From Hondaea fermentalgiana (taxonomy: Eukaryota > Sar > Bigyra > Thraustochytrida > Thraustochytriidae): a stretch of 64,000 nt of DNA. The position numbers and the translations under genes were made by a program. Where the stretch lies: positions 193,714 to 257,713 of the forward strand of contig NPFB01000029.1 of the NCBI GenBank assembly GCA_014084085.1, written 5' to 3'. The notes below the pieces were generated by a model, which was given only the letters and a program-made list of their open reading frames with translations, did not search any database and was not told the DNA's origin. Within the stretch, counting starts at the first letter, position 1. The number at the start of each line of letters is the position of its first letter. Below, piece by piece: positions 43,401-49,263 of this stretch.

Positions 43401-45577
43401 GTCAAAATCACGAAGACGGTGCTCGCATCCCTCCTCCTGTGCTTGGCGAGCCGCTCAAGGAACTCGCTCATCTCGAGCGAGGTCAGGCCGAAACGGGTGT
43501 ATGTTGGACTCCCAATGGATGCGTACTTGACGATACGCTACCGTTCGCTATTCGGGTTCCTGGGCGTATCGTGCGTCTCATTGAGGGCGCCCAGGAGGAA
43601 GACGAAGGCCCGCAGCTATGCGTTGAAGCTTTTGATGGCCGGCGGGCATTTCTCGACGAGAATCCCATCGCAAAGGCATGCGCGAGCGTCGACTGGGAAC
43701 TGAACATGAAAAAGAAGGGCTTCCGCGATTTTCTCGACCACTTTGACCCCGAGGATGCCGAGATCGCCAGAGATCTCCTCATTGGTGCTTCGCCGCTGCT
43801 TCTCTCAATTTATCGCTTTTATTGCGCTCTCACTCCACAGAATCCCTTTGCGATGCTGCCTCCCTCCTTTTTACGGCTTCTCACGGACATTCACGTCCTC
43901 GAAAAAAAGGGATCCACGTTCACACATGATTGTATGAACATTTTCATTCGTGTAGCAAGCATGGTCCCTGACGACAAGGATGCCAAGGTACGTCGTCTTA
44001 ACGAGCAGTGTGATCCCCTCAGCCTCAAGCGGTGCCGCAGACTCATGCGTCATGAGTTTCTCGACGTTATCCTTCGCATCGCGCACGCCAAGTACTGCAG
44101 CTCGGAAAATCCTTCAATTGCTGCTGCTCTCGATCATTTCATTCAGGTACATGTGGTTCGCTATCTCGGGCCCGAGACTGTTCTCGACTTTGATAGCTGG
44201 CGTGTTCGGTATCTTTACACAGAGGATGTCTCTGCCGTGATTCAAGCGCACCGCTCCATGCTTATACAGTGGTTCACAGAAATGGCTGGCACAACGCAAC
44301 GTTCTTCGCGTTGGGGAGGGCTGGAAAAGGAACGACTTGCGATTCAAGAGTGGAATCAAGGGCTTCGTAATCTGGGGCTCTTCACAGCCAATTTTACAAT
44401 TCGTGAGTCCACCTTTGCGTTTGTGCTTTCGACTACGAACGTTGTTAATTGGGTTGCAGAGTGGGAACCGATGATTGCGCTCAGCTATCAAGACTTTCTT
44501 GAAGCCCTCGGCCGCGTTGCGGAACTCATTAGCATCCCGACCCCCGAGCAACTCGAGTTCTTTGGTGTGGAGACCATCGTCGAGTTTTACTCCCTTATGG
44601 AACGTACAAATCTGTGGTCTGCCCTCGACCACTCCTCTACGCAAGCTCAAACGCGCCTCAAAATTTGGCAAAAGAGCTCCGACGAAGACGGCGCCGACGA
44701 CTCCACTGCGGAGGAGGGCACCAAGACTGACGAGCGTTCGCTTTCCGAGAAGCTGACCTTGCTTCTCGAGCTGCTCGAATCACGCAACTCGATCGACGCT
44801 CGGCGCGAAGCCGAGCTCAGCTTTTGGATTTCCAAAAAGAAGCGGCGCTCCAGCCAAGACAGAACTGTGCTCGCGAACAACGATTCGCATCACGATAACA
44901 CGCACGAAGAGCATGCTGGCCCAACTCAAGAGAGCGAGCTGGACTCCGATGGTGAGGTTGATGACGCCAAGACTTCTTCGACCAAGAGCTCAACGGGACG
45001 GCGTCGCCGATCATCAGCTACAGAGCTCTTCACACTGGACGAGGAAGAAATGGCTGAGCTCGATGAGGAAGACGTGACTGCTGTCTCGGATGATCTTGAA
45101 ACCTTTGAAATATCAACGGCGACCAAGCTCCATGAAATGTGGCGATCAAAGCGTGCTCGTCTCAGCGACGGAAGATTCGAGCCTCGCATCAAGGTCATCA
45201 ACAATACCGAGTATGACATTGCGAACCTTGAATTTCATCAGTTGCCGGACTACTTTAAGCTAGAAAACTTGCTTGCCTCGCACGCTGCCTGCGAGTCCAT
45301 TCGCCGCTGCTGGAACCAAACCATGGGCGACACTCGCGCAGAGAGATTGCGCAACCTTCGGAAAACGCTCAAGACCCCGAATTTCATCGAAAAGGCCAGC
45401 GCGGAACAGCATGATAATTGGCTCAAGCGCAATGGCAAGCTTCCTTGGGTCACTGACGAGCAGCGTGGCCGTTACGAAGATCTTTCCGAAGATGAGAAAC
45501 AAAAGGATCGCGATATCGTTCTCGTTGGCATTGAAGTCTACCTTGAGACCCAGTTTTCAGACGAGAAGGCGGTTTAA
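37406..45577 (+). CDS. Very large (2,723-residue) protein, helical-repeat-like N-terminal half, function unknown
   Basis: Single 8.2-kb frame. The ATG at 37406 sits in a good context (GCCACCATGT); the frame is open 30 codons further upstream without an ATG. Residues about 100-1550 are Leu/Ala-rich amphipathic helices reminiscent of armadillo/HEAT repeats (for example LEQILTFLERAERNHPTQAIAAG), interrupted by an Ala/Ser/Pro-rich disordered segment near nt 40380-40680. The C-terminal part contains a globular region around nt 43560-44250 with RGFRDFLDHFDPE-like and LPPSFLRLLTDIHVLEKKG segments, a conserved-looking MRHEFLDVILRIAHAKY, and a highly acidic segment near nt 45020-45080. It ends with a charged Trp/Asp-containing tail. 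I do not recognise the family. Its size, and repeats followed by a conserved C-terminal part, suggest a scaffold; a flagellar or cytoskeletal role is only speculation. Confidence 0.85.
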   Translation: MSFASSSAASGGKFRLRARMRTLGRGATSNGFGPQNGETQHQGEPCFSLALVDEDDEGAQQQARRAGKNGTHDEIILHREHLTDTANETKTHQRKGQLSRKRTRRTADLQPSDASLRFKTLDALYKFIELSCPGTPSLQDAAKVDFFVDVDALGLDTQRAFAFLELTDHRHKIAGHLLRITSANWLPVVSDKNFCAVLQRWLLNAPNRRAAKLRAAFTQIDRFLLGKGKLRYAVLRLNAGETHFQADPSQQLQDVRDHHAQGLHELWELALHAENHASFSDERLEQILTFLERAERNHPTQAIAAGALQALALTTTGTYQRLKQLEAPQRAFHVIHNNISNLVSYPPPQAALLLLRMLAHFASDPMCIAPALDQLGFFAACVQSGASPEICEAILGVYLPILNVSAALSATVADEAKPAHNAGTGAGDYPTVSAPCELQSYSCTELTRELSSSRRRRTKRKRASSVKSVTIGNARASTAALGEFLREITQRAATPACTDVACKLGAAVLVAQIAHGAELQDKLCRAKKCTGRVHIQTKHDPNTLPILHPLRDFLLASKVVPSGVVGLGRWALAKIARRVEARVSHFAPSLRRLRDLVLGTEAHSLDASSAGEGTFHRVGSQASIASASIAVAGLGDEPRSFSSKPETSIPAKGYLGEVYGETNELSASKGIQWMSYETKDHLPNSTDAYVLEVIFHVINSCSAWSIAMNKQCVSSRDLFVRCKTHASSVQDRELDAVFNFLAHFLGFGHEGWLRLYLVETSQHCPKTQHRLEEALCLAAIATERLLDVPQIAARLLRRGTSAAVSDVAQSHETHEDASRLLNSFRRRATFKFKSARRVCRDDADAEVNARNQLFSNGKCGNLSVQDDIALHRVNVPQPQASPFPYWPALPVLTPIAVQNATSAAVEESMARSLINLLAKTQQGHDLVDSNGGLPMLLSHLTTCRSSWQFARSKTTHVLLAGAIMLFTFGPVLPDANADTVDLNRPLEALPKNTLQQPSAPASPALAAVAARKSDIVAAATATSALSAAATGSGSGTGTSDVSAFLEAASKSRAPSSPQKPSMSKKPLSPDASQRPAATTAVVPEAKLDAASDALTSNNHLKPVSSDVISTLIYQLAAFAANDELHFAKCVSSLAMATWCLARHQENATLFISQQNAVGTLLGIIHRAVSDIAKAGPEVAERSLARLENIEASLSALWLLVFQGDTLRQASVRASLFEELLLHRAVQTACDILDTIVAARERCGRVARQSVQPAGPAKDIMQRIALQALNLLWLTVDFSPVLLTIPAKPANAFMLDILYKCSYSRAMCPQVRERSTNLLAHLAHRIRTLKDPRVITQRGVLKQKLRASNLLKLAIQHLDEDTEVLRTTGATLMARLPLSEEHQQLLKNSGRATQLLELATESSHKERRAALLALLKYAESDVGQKEIAKLGFYRLLVGCWVAADSQTPDLQDLLSALLQLLAENTANRPKIYQAELRAKEISGWAALSDADWQATLAQATEEDDRSDVGSARIAKAVTNSRRDVRCAFTRWLAELESSLREDASNNLLPKASRSSSDRESQDTMRQSGRGPCSKEEDDFCKAMSAFRAHRLVLETSPQRITSPDRSLLWPFRSIIFAPNASPLNAAPSKSQGAKSALRANDHLARDMTSSLIPYERDNANPESFDEEHDLEMQFRLAKERAWARTNKTDTRGSPTAWSPGANSAARVKTSAARTPKPTPPKSTKRPFAAAGSPLLLPPWKSSSIGPDEKSGNRVWFHETVAGPTNRHSRFTAFSRAQFAAANEKLHHRLRSPVKSLWQEADQAAKLSVDPWAPNIKDIGVTSVTVERETFCFAPAGSEVAAAQETPAQFVARALQHPRNSQRLKRDKMALFGHVEGARVHEELTLYEAPEGRRGYVFYNGPRNIIDLYLDFDKLGAPPSPHDLIHLGRIDVDASLQHDENEDDVKSAVDVHLSARQILDALPGLPDGGSGMLVDTRSLVGKLEPKVFQKIQQPEPPQVYSQNHEDGARIPPPVLGEPLKELAHLERGQAETGVCWTPNGCVLDDTLPFAIRVPGRIVRLIEGAQEEDEGPQLCVEAFDGRRAFLDENPIAKACASVDWELNMKKKGFRDFLDHFDPEDAEIARDLLIGASPLLLSIYRFYCALTPQNPFAMLPPSFLRLLTDIHVLEKKGSTFTHDCMNIFIRVASMVPDDKDAKVRRLNEQCDPLSLKRCRRLMRHEFLDVILRIAHAKYCSSENPSIAAALDHFIQVHVVRYLGPETVLDFDSWRVRYLYTEDVSAVIQAHRSMLIQWFTEMAGTTQRSSRWGGLEKERLAIQEWNQGLRNLGLFTANFTIRESTFAFVLSTTNVVNWVAEWEPMIALSYQDFLEALGRVAELISIPTPEQLEFFGVETIVEFYSLMERTNLWSALDHSSTQAQTRLKIWQKSSDEDGADDSTAEEGTKTDERSLSEKLTLLLELLESRNSIDARREAELSFWISKKKRRSSQDRTVLANNDSHHDNTHEEHAGPTQESELDSDGEVDDAKTSSTKSSTGRRRRSSATELFTLDEEEMAELDEEDVTAVSDDLETFEISTATKLHEMWRSKRARLSDGRFEPRIKVINNTEYDIANLEFHQLPDYFKLENLLASHAACESIRRCWNQTMGDTRAERLRNLRKTLKTPNFIEKASAEQHDNWLKRNGKLPWVTDEQRGRYEDLSEDEKQKDRDIVLVGIEVYLETQFSDEKAV

Positions 45578-45947
45578 AGTTTCAAGGCTTAGAAGCGAAA
45601 AGGATCGTCTTTCACCCGAGAAGTAGGCTCACCTGAATAGTTGAAATGATTCGGCTCACAATCAAGTATTCCCCTTTGTACGATCAATGATGCCCGTTTT
45701 GATCTCCAGCGGAGTCCCTCTGATGCGCAAAGAAAGTATGGGGAAGCAACACTCGCGGAAAAGCAAGTTTGTACACGTTTCTCCTTCAAATGTCGAAAGA
45801 TCCGCCATCGATGGAAAGATTGTGAATAGAATTGAAATAAAGAAAAAGGATAGGCTTGAAAAAAAAATCTGCTCTTTGGCGTGTGACCAAGGTTGGAACG
45901 ATCTACATAAAGACGAGGTATCGGATGGTAGAAACACAAAACGTGTC
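45578..45947. other. Convergent 3' intergenic region
   Basis: 370 bp between the converging stop codons of the large gene and RABL6, AT-richer than its neighbours. AATAAA occurs at about 45835-45840. Nothing else is seen. Confidence 0.5.
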
Positions 45948-47282
45948 TCATCGCGTGTACTTTTCAACGAGACTTCGAGAGGCTTGCTGTTCGCGATAGT
46001 AGTCGTTTGAATCACAGTCCTCGTCACTCTCGACGTCGTCCAAGAATGCCTCCAAAGCATCCTTGGCGCGCGAATTCTCCTTGTCCTGCGGTACTTTTTT
46101 GCGCTCGACGCCAGACTTGTCGCTTGCAAGCTTCTTGCTGTGCGAAAGCTTTAGTGCACTAGAACTTGAAGAACTGTTGGTGCCGGTCGAGGAATGGTGT
46201 ACAAGCCTCAGGGCATGCGATGGGGATTTCTCCGTTTGAGCTTGGGTTGCCACGCTTGTTGAAGATGACGCCTGCCCGAGAACCGAGGAGGAGTGATTTG
46301 CAGCCGATATGGGCGGCTTCGTTTGGATTGGAGCAAGCGAGGATAGAGATGTAAGAAAATGAGCATAATCTTGCTCTTGTACCTTTGTGGAGAGAGATGC
46401 GCTTGCCTCTTGAAGTCTGGCTTCTGTCAACCGAAGCTGGTCCGCAAGGGTCTGGCGTCTTCGTCGCAAAAAGGGGACCGAGAAGAACGAGTAGAGCAGA
46501 TCAAGCCCAAATGAGTCCTTGAGCGAGCATCGAAAGTGCTGCAAGATGCCGAGACCGCTTTCACCTGCACCATCAAGCTCACGGACCTCCTGAAGTGCTG
46601 TCTCAGCCTCTTCCATGGTGACTAGGTCATCGTGACTCGCCGAGGAGTGGTACGTCTGACCTTCCAGGTCTGCGAAGTTGCGAAGAACAACGCATGGAAG
46701 ATATGCCGGGGCAGCGCGAACAATTTCGAGGGCCTCTTGCCACGAAGAACGTTTTAGTGGGTTGTACAAGACGACGATGCCATCTGCGTCCCGATAAACG
46801 TCAACCTGGCGTGCATCGAGCGGGACGATTTTGGTGGCTCCGGACGAAGGTCGACGTCGCAACATTTGGAAGTGCGCGTCCGCAAGCGCAGCAGGGGCGT
46901 CTTCGTCGAGATTCGACGCCCGCTCACGTGCGATCTCAGCAAGCTCCTCCTCACTCGCGCCATTTGGGTCTGTCAGAGCGATATCAACAACATCCCAGGC
47001 CTCGAGTTTGACGATTTCCTCTGAAATGCGGTTGCGCCAGTGGACGTGTCCGACCGAAATCTCTGGCGTCGGGTGGTAGTCTACAAAGCTTTGCGGAGAC
47101 TTTCCGCGAAGGCGCAGGAGGAGTGTTGTTTTCCCAGATCTCCTCGCGCCGCGCAGGAGAATCTTCACGTTGCAGTTCACGCCTTGGCGCAGCCGCGCCT
47201 GCAGCCTTGGGTCAAGCTTAGAGAACGCGGGAGACCCTTCTCCTGACGCTGACGCCGACGTCGACGAGGTTGTGGCGCCCAT
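45948..47282 (-). CDS. RABL6: RABL6-like GTPase (Rab-like protein 6)
   Basis: 444 residues from the ATG at 47282-47280. The N-terminus MGATTSS fits an N-myristoylation signal (Gly2, Ser6). Residues about 28-55 contain RLRQGVNCNVKILLRGARRSGKTTLL, with the P-loop GARRSGKT. YHPTPEISVGHVHW and KLEAWDVVD correspond to RABL6 switch regions. VYRDADGIVVLYNP and VVLRNFAD follow, where canonical Rabs have NKxD. CSLKDSFGLDLLYSFFSVPFL and a helical segment (RRRRQTLADQLRLTEARLQE) match the conserved post-GTPase part. The tail is Ser-rich and charged, as in human RABL6, which has a long disordered C-terminus. RABL6 is an atypical Rab implicated in proliferation control in animals; its role in protists is unknown. 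Divergent from the glycosyltransferase gene with 137 bp between start codons. Confidence 0.9.
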   Translation of the reverse strand: MGATTSSTSASASGEGSPAFSKLDPRLQARLRQGVNCNVKILLRGARRSGKTTLLLRLRGKSPQSFVDYHPTPEISVGHVHWRNRISEEIVKLEAWDVVDIALTDPNGASEEELAEIARERASNLDEDAPAALADAHFQMLRRRPSSGATKIVPLDARQVDVYRDADGIVVLYNPLKRSSWQEALEIVRAAPAYLPCVVLRNFADLEGQTYHSSASHDDLVTMEEAETALQEVRELDGAGESGLGILQHFRCSLKDSFGLDLLYSFFSVPFLRRRRQTLADQLRLTEARLQEASASLSTKVQEQDYAHFLTSLSSLAPIQTKPPISAANHSSSVLGQASSSTSVATQAQTEKSPSHALRLVHHSSTGTNSSSSSSALKLSHSKKLASDKSGVERKKVPQDKENSRAKDALEAFLDDVESDEDCDSNDYYREQQASRSLVEKYTR

Positions 47283-47419
47283 GGCTGCTTCTACGCAATT
47301 GTTTGGTTTGTTTTGCCCGGCGAGGCGCGGTGAACGACCCCTTTCGTCTGCTTTCCAACAAAGTGAACCTGCTGTAGCCTGGCAAAGGCTAGACCGTGAC
47401 TTCCACTCGGTGGGACTCC
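47283..47419. promoter_or_regulatory. Compact bidirectional promoter (RABL6 / glycosyltransferase)
   Basis: Only 137 bp separate the two divergent ATGs, so the promoters must overlap or the 5' UTRs must be very short. The segment near RABL6 is T-rich (TTGTTTGGTTTGTTTTG). Confidence 0.6.
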
Positions 47420-48430
47420 ATGCGCCGCGCCGTGCGATGGCTGCCGGCAGCGGCAGTCGCGGTCACGGGCATCTACGTGGCTCCGTTCTTGCCGGGGCCA
47501 GACTGCTGGCCCCTCGCGCTCAAACGAGTAGCAACACGTACTTCGCTCCCGGAGCACCGCCTTGGAGACCCTCAGCCAAAGCGACAGCAGCGAGAACACG
47601 AGCAACAAAAGGAGCAAGAGCAGGGTCTGCAGCATCTGCGAGATGAGTCTTCATCAATTAATCGACTGAGCGTTGTCGTGCCCGTGTACAATGAAGGCGC
47701 GCAAGGCGTACGTACATTGGTAGAATCCTTGTACAGTGCTGCCCAGGATCCCCGTCGACTGGAGATCGTCTTGATCGACGCGAACTGCAAGGATGATTCC
47801 TTCGCTGATGGACAGGACGCCTTGCAGCGCAAGGCTCCCAACGCGACACTGAGAATCGAGAAATCGACCTCTGGAAGAGGTCAGGCACTTCAGCGCGGAG
47901 CTCAAGTGGCTTCTGCAGAAAAATTGCTCTTTGTTCATTCCGATTGTGTCCTTCCTCTTGGGTATGATGTAGAAGTTTGTAACGCGCTGGCAAATGAGCG
48001 CATATTGATGACTGCATTCTCCTTTGGAATCAACGACGCTCTACTTGACGAGTCTCGAGAAGATACTGCCCATTTGAAACGTCGATTCCGCCGCCTCGAG
48101 CGCTTGACCAATATGAGAGCGCGGTGGCTGTGGCTGCCGTATGGAGACCAGACTTTTGGAATTCGTCGTGATGAATATCATCGTCTTGGCGGATTCGAGG
48201 CCATGCCGATGATGGAAGACTTCGCGCTGGTGACAAAAGCAAGAGGCGTGGCTCTACATGAAGGATCATGCGTTTGTATCCTCGAAAGCAGCGCACTTTG
48301 CTCGCCTCGCCGCTGGCAGGATAAAGGCATCCTCGCTAATTCTCTACGCAATTGGATGTTCGTGGCAGCATTTGTTCTCGGCGGCCTAACCCCAGAGGAA
48401 ATCTTTCGCATGTACTACCGGTCGAGCTAG
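47420..48430 (+). CDS. Family 2 glycosyltransferase (TIGR04283-like) with N-terminal signal anchor
   Basis: 336 residues from the ATG at 47420; the open frame extends 8 codons to a GTG. An N-terminal hydrophobic helix (about 6-24, LPAAAVAVTGIYVAPFLPG) is followed by a Gln/Glu-rich stalk, giving a type II membrane topology typical of Golgi or ER enzymes. The catalytic GT-A fold starts at LSVVVPVYNEG. LEIVLIDANCKDDS is the nucleotide-sugar-binding Asp region, STSGRGQALQRGA follows, and LLFVHSDCVLP carries the metal-binding DxD-like position (here HSD). LWLPYGDQTFGIRRDEYHRLGGF, MPMMEDFALV and SPRRWQDKGILANSLRNW are hallmarks of the TIGR04283 bacterial-type group. The substrate is unknown. The close match in motif layout to a mainly bacterial subfamily raises the possibility of ancient gene transfer. 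Confidence 0.88.
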   Translation: MRRAVRWLPAAAVAVTGIYVAPFLPGPDCWPLALKRVATRTSLPEHRLGDPQPKRQQREHEQQKEQEQGLQHLRDESSSINRLSVVVPVYNEGAQGVRTLVESLYSAAQDPRRLEIVLIDANCKDDSFADGQDALQRKAPNATLRIEKSTSGRGQALQRGAQVASAEKLLFVHSDCVLPLGYDVEVCNALANERILMTAFSFGINDALLDESREDTAHLKRRFRRLERLTNMRARWLWLPYGDQTFGIRRDEYHRLGGFEAMPMMEDFALVTKARGVALHEGSCVCILESSALCSPRRWQDKGILANSLRNWMFVAAFVLGGLTPEEIFRMYYRSS

Positions 48431-48772
48431 GCCAAGCTGTGCTCGAATGACGTCCTACCGCTGGATCAATACGTCGCCATCTAGCCAATTATAGGTAAAA
48501 ACTCGCTGCTCGCTCAATTCGTCAATGTTCCCTTTTTTCCTTCCGTGGTCCTCGCCGCCTTTCCTTCAAGCTCGCGGCTGGCTTGCTGGCTGGTCTCCCT
48601 TCCCCTTTGCTCCTTCCCTCCTCGCGGCGGCTCCCTTATAAAGGAGGTTACCCGCCCCTTCGCTAGGACTATTTTGCACACGCGGGTGGTGCGAACGTTA
48701 GCGCCTCCGGGCGCGGCGTCAGTCTTGTACGCGCTGCCTCAGCCTCTGAGCGGCGTGTGCGTGATACCGGAA
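48431..48772. other. Upstream region of the tRNA-Leu gene
   Basis: 342 bp between the glycosyltransferase stop and the tRNA. It has a pyrimidine-rich stretch (48525-48620) followed by TATAAA at 48637-48642, 131 bp before the mature tRNA start. A short inverted repeat CTCAG-CCT-CTGAG lies near 48738-48750. No protein-coding frame is supported. Confidence 0.5.
48637..48642 (+). promoter_or_regulatory. TATA box candidate upstream of tRNA-Leu
   Basis: TATAAA within CTTATAAAGG. If used by Pol II-type machinery, initiation would be near 48667 and would give a leader of about 105 nt before the tRNA. Its relation to the tRNA is inferred from position only. Confidence 0.35.
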
Positions 48773-48810
48773 GCAGGGTTGTCCGAGTGGTCTAAGGAGT
48801 CGCACTTAAG

Positions 48811-48829
48811 CGCCTTAATCGGCGAGTCT
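48811..48829 (+). other. Canonical 19-nt tRNA anticodon-loop intron
   Basis: Lies directly 3' of position 37, the standard eukaryotic tRNA intron site. It contains CCTTAA, which can pair with the TTAAG of the anticodon loop, the usual anticodon-intron pairing used by tRNA endonuclease. Confidence 0.85.
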
Positions 48830-48855
48830 ATGCGATGGCGAGAGCCTCGCGGGTT

Positions 48856-48920
48856 GTACGTGAGAACACACTGGTAATGGTCATATGGGCGAAATCCTAA
48901 CACTGCTATCGACTCTACAG
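48856..48920 (+). other. 65-nt GT-AG insert within the tRNA T loop
   Basis: Begins GTACGTGAG, ends CTACAG, and has CCTAAC at 48896-48901 with the last A 20 nt from the 3' end. These match spliceosomal donor, branch site and acceptor. The donor shares its first seven bases with the eL43 intron donor (GTACGTG). The exact exon boundaries are fixed by the need to rebuild the T loop TTCGAAC. I could not draw a convincing bulge-helix-bulge around the junctions. Confidence 0.8.
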
Positions 48921-48938
48921 CGAACCCCGTACTCTGCA

Positions 48939-49263
48939 CCTTAAAAAAAACACCATCCCCAGAGCGCAAGTGGCAAGAGCGCTCTCGGGTTTCTTTTTTG
49001 TTTTTTGTTGAGCTCTTCTTTCTCGTGGGGGTGATGGGCCGCAACTCGGGAGATCGTTGGTTGCTTTCATTCACGTCGATCAGTGAGTGGGCTGGAGAGT
49101 CGGGCGCCCGCATGCACGGAGGGGGAGTGGGAAAAGCGGGGGAACTGCGAGAAGCCAGTCAGACCAATAGGGAATACAAAGGAAGGAATATGGATTGACA
49201 GACAGAGAGGATAGCTGAGACAAGACCATGGTCAGATCAGTCGCTCTTGCTCTTAGCAAGGAA
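48939..49263. other. Intergenic region between tRNA-Leu and BRCA2 3' end
   Basis: 325 bp containing the hairpin/T-tract and, beyond it, sequence without recognisable genes. It presumably includes the BRCA2 3' UTR on the minus strand. Confidence 0.5.
48961..49006 (+). terminator. Hairpin plus T-tract downstream of tRNA-Leu
   Basis: AGAGCGC (48961-48967) and GCGCTCT (48979-48985) form a 7-bp perfect stem. Two T6 runs follow (48994-48999 and 49001-49006). These are the first runs of at least four T on the sense strand after the tRNA end, so Pol III would be expected to stop here, leaving a roughly 55-nt 3' trailer. Confidence 0.55.

Larger units (their letters stand above)
48773..48938 (+). tRNA. 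tRNA-Leu(UAA) with two introns
   Basis: Mature parts fold as a complete type II tRNA. The acceptor GCAGGGT (48773-48779) pairs with ACTCTGC (48931-48937), with one G-U pair; the discriminator is A48938. The D arm is TCC...GGA with the AGTGGTCTAA loop. The anticodon stem TCGCA (48800-48804) pairs with TGCGA (48831-48835) around loop CTTAAGA, giving anticodon TAA (48807-48809). The long variable arm is 48836-48848 (GGC-GAGA-GCC). The T stem GCGGG (48849-48853) pairs with CCCGT (48926-48930). The T loop TTCGAAC is complete only after removing a second insert. Intron 1 is 48811-48829 at the usual 37/38 site and intron 2 is 48856-48920 between T55 and C56. The A box (TGTCCGAGTGG) is intact and the B box is split. 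UUA codons should be rare in so GC-rich a genome. Confidence 0.88.

Noticed and set aside
48811..48829. Group I intron as in plastid tRNA-Leu(UAA)
   Set aside because: The anticodon-loop intron is only 19 nt and at 37/38, while the plastid group I intron is hundreds of nt and within the anticodon.
48773..48938. Alternative that the tRNA-Leu is simply a pseudogene with a random T-loop insertion
   Set aside because: Every stem closes after removing the insert, including compensating G-U pairs and the intact anticodon-loop intron, and the insert carries donor, branch and acceptor motifs in correct order. Still to be tested experimentally.
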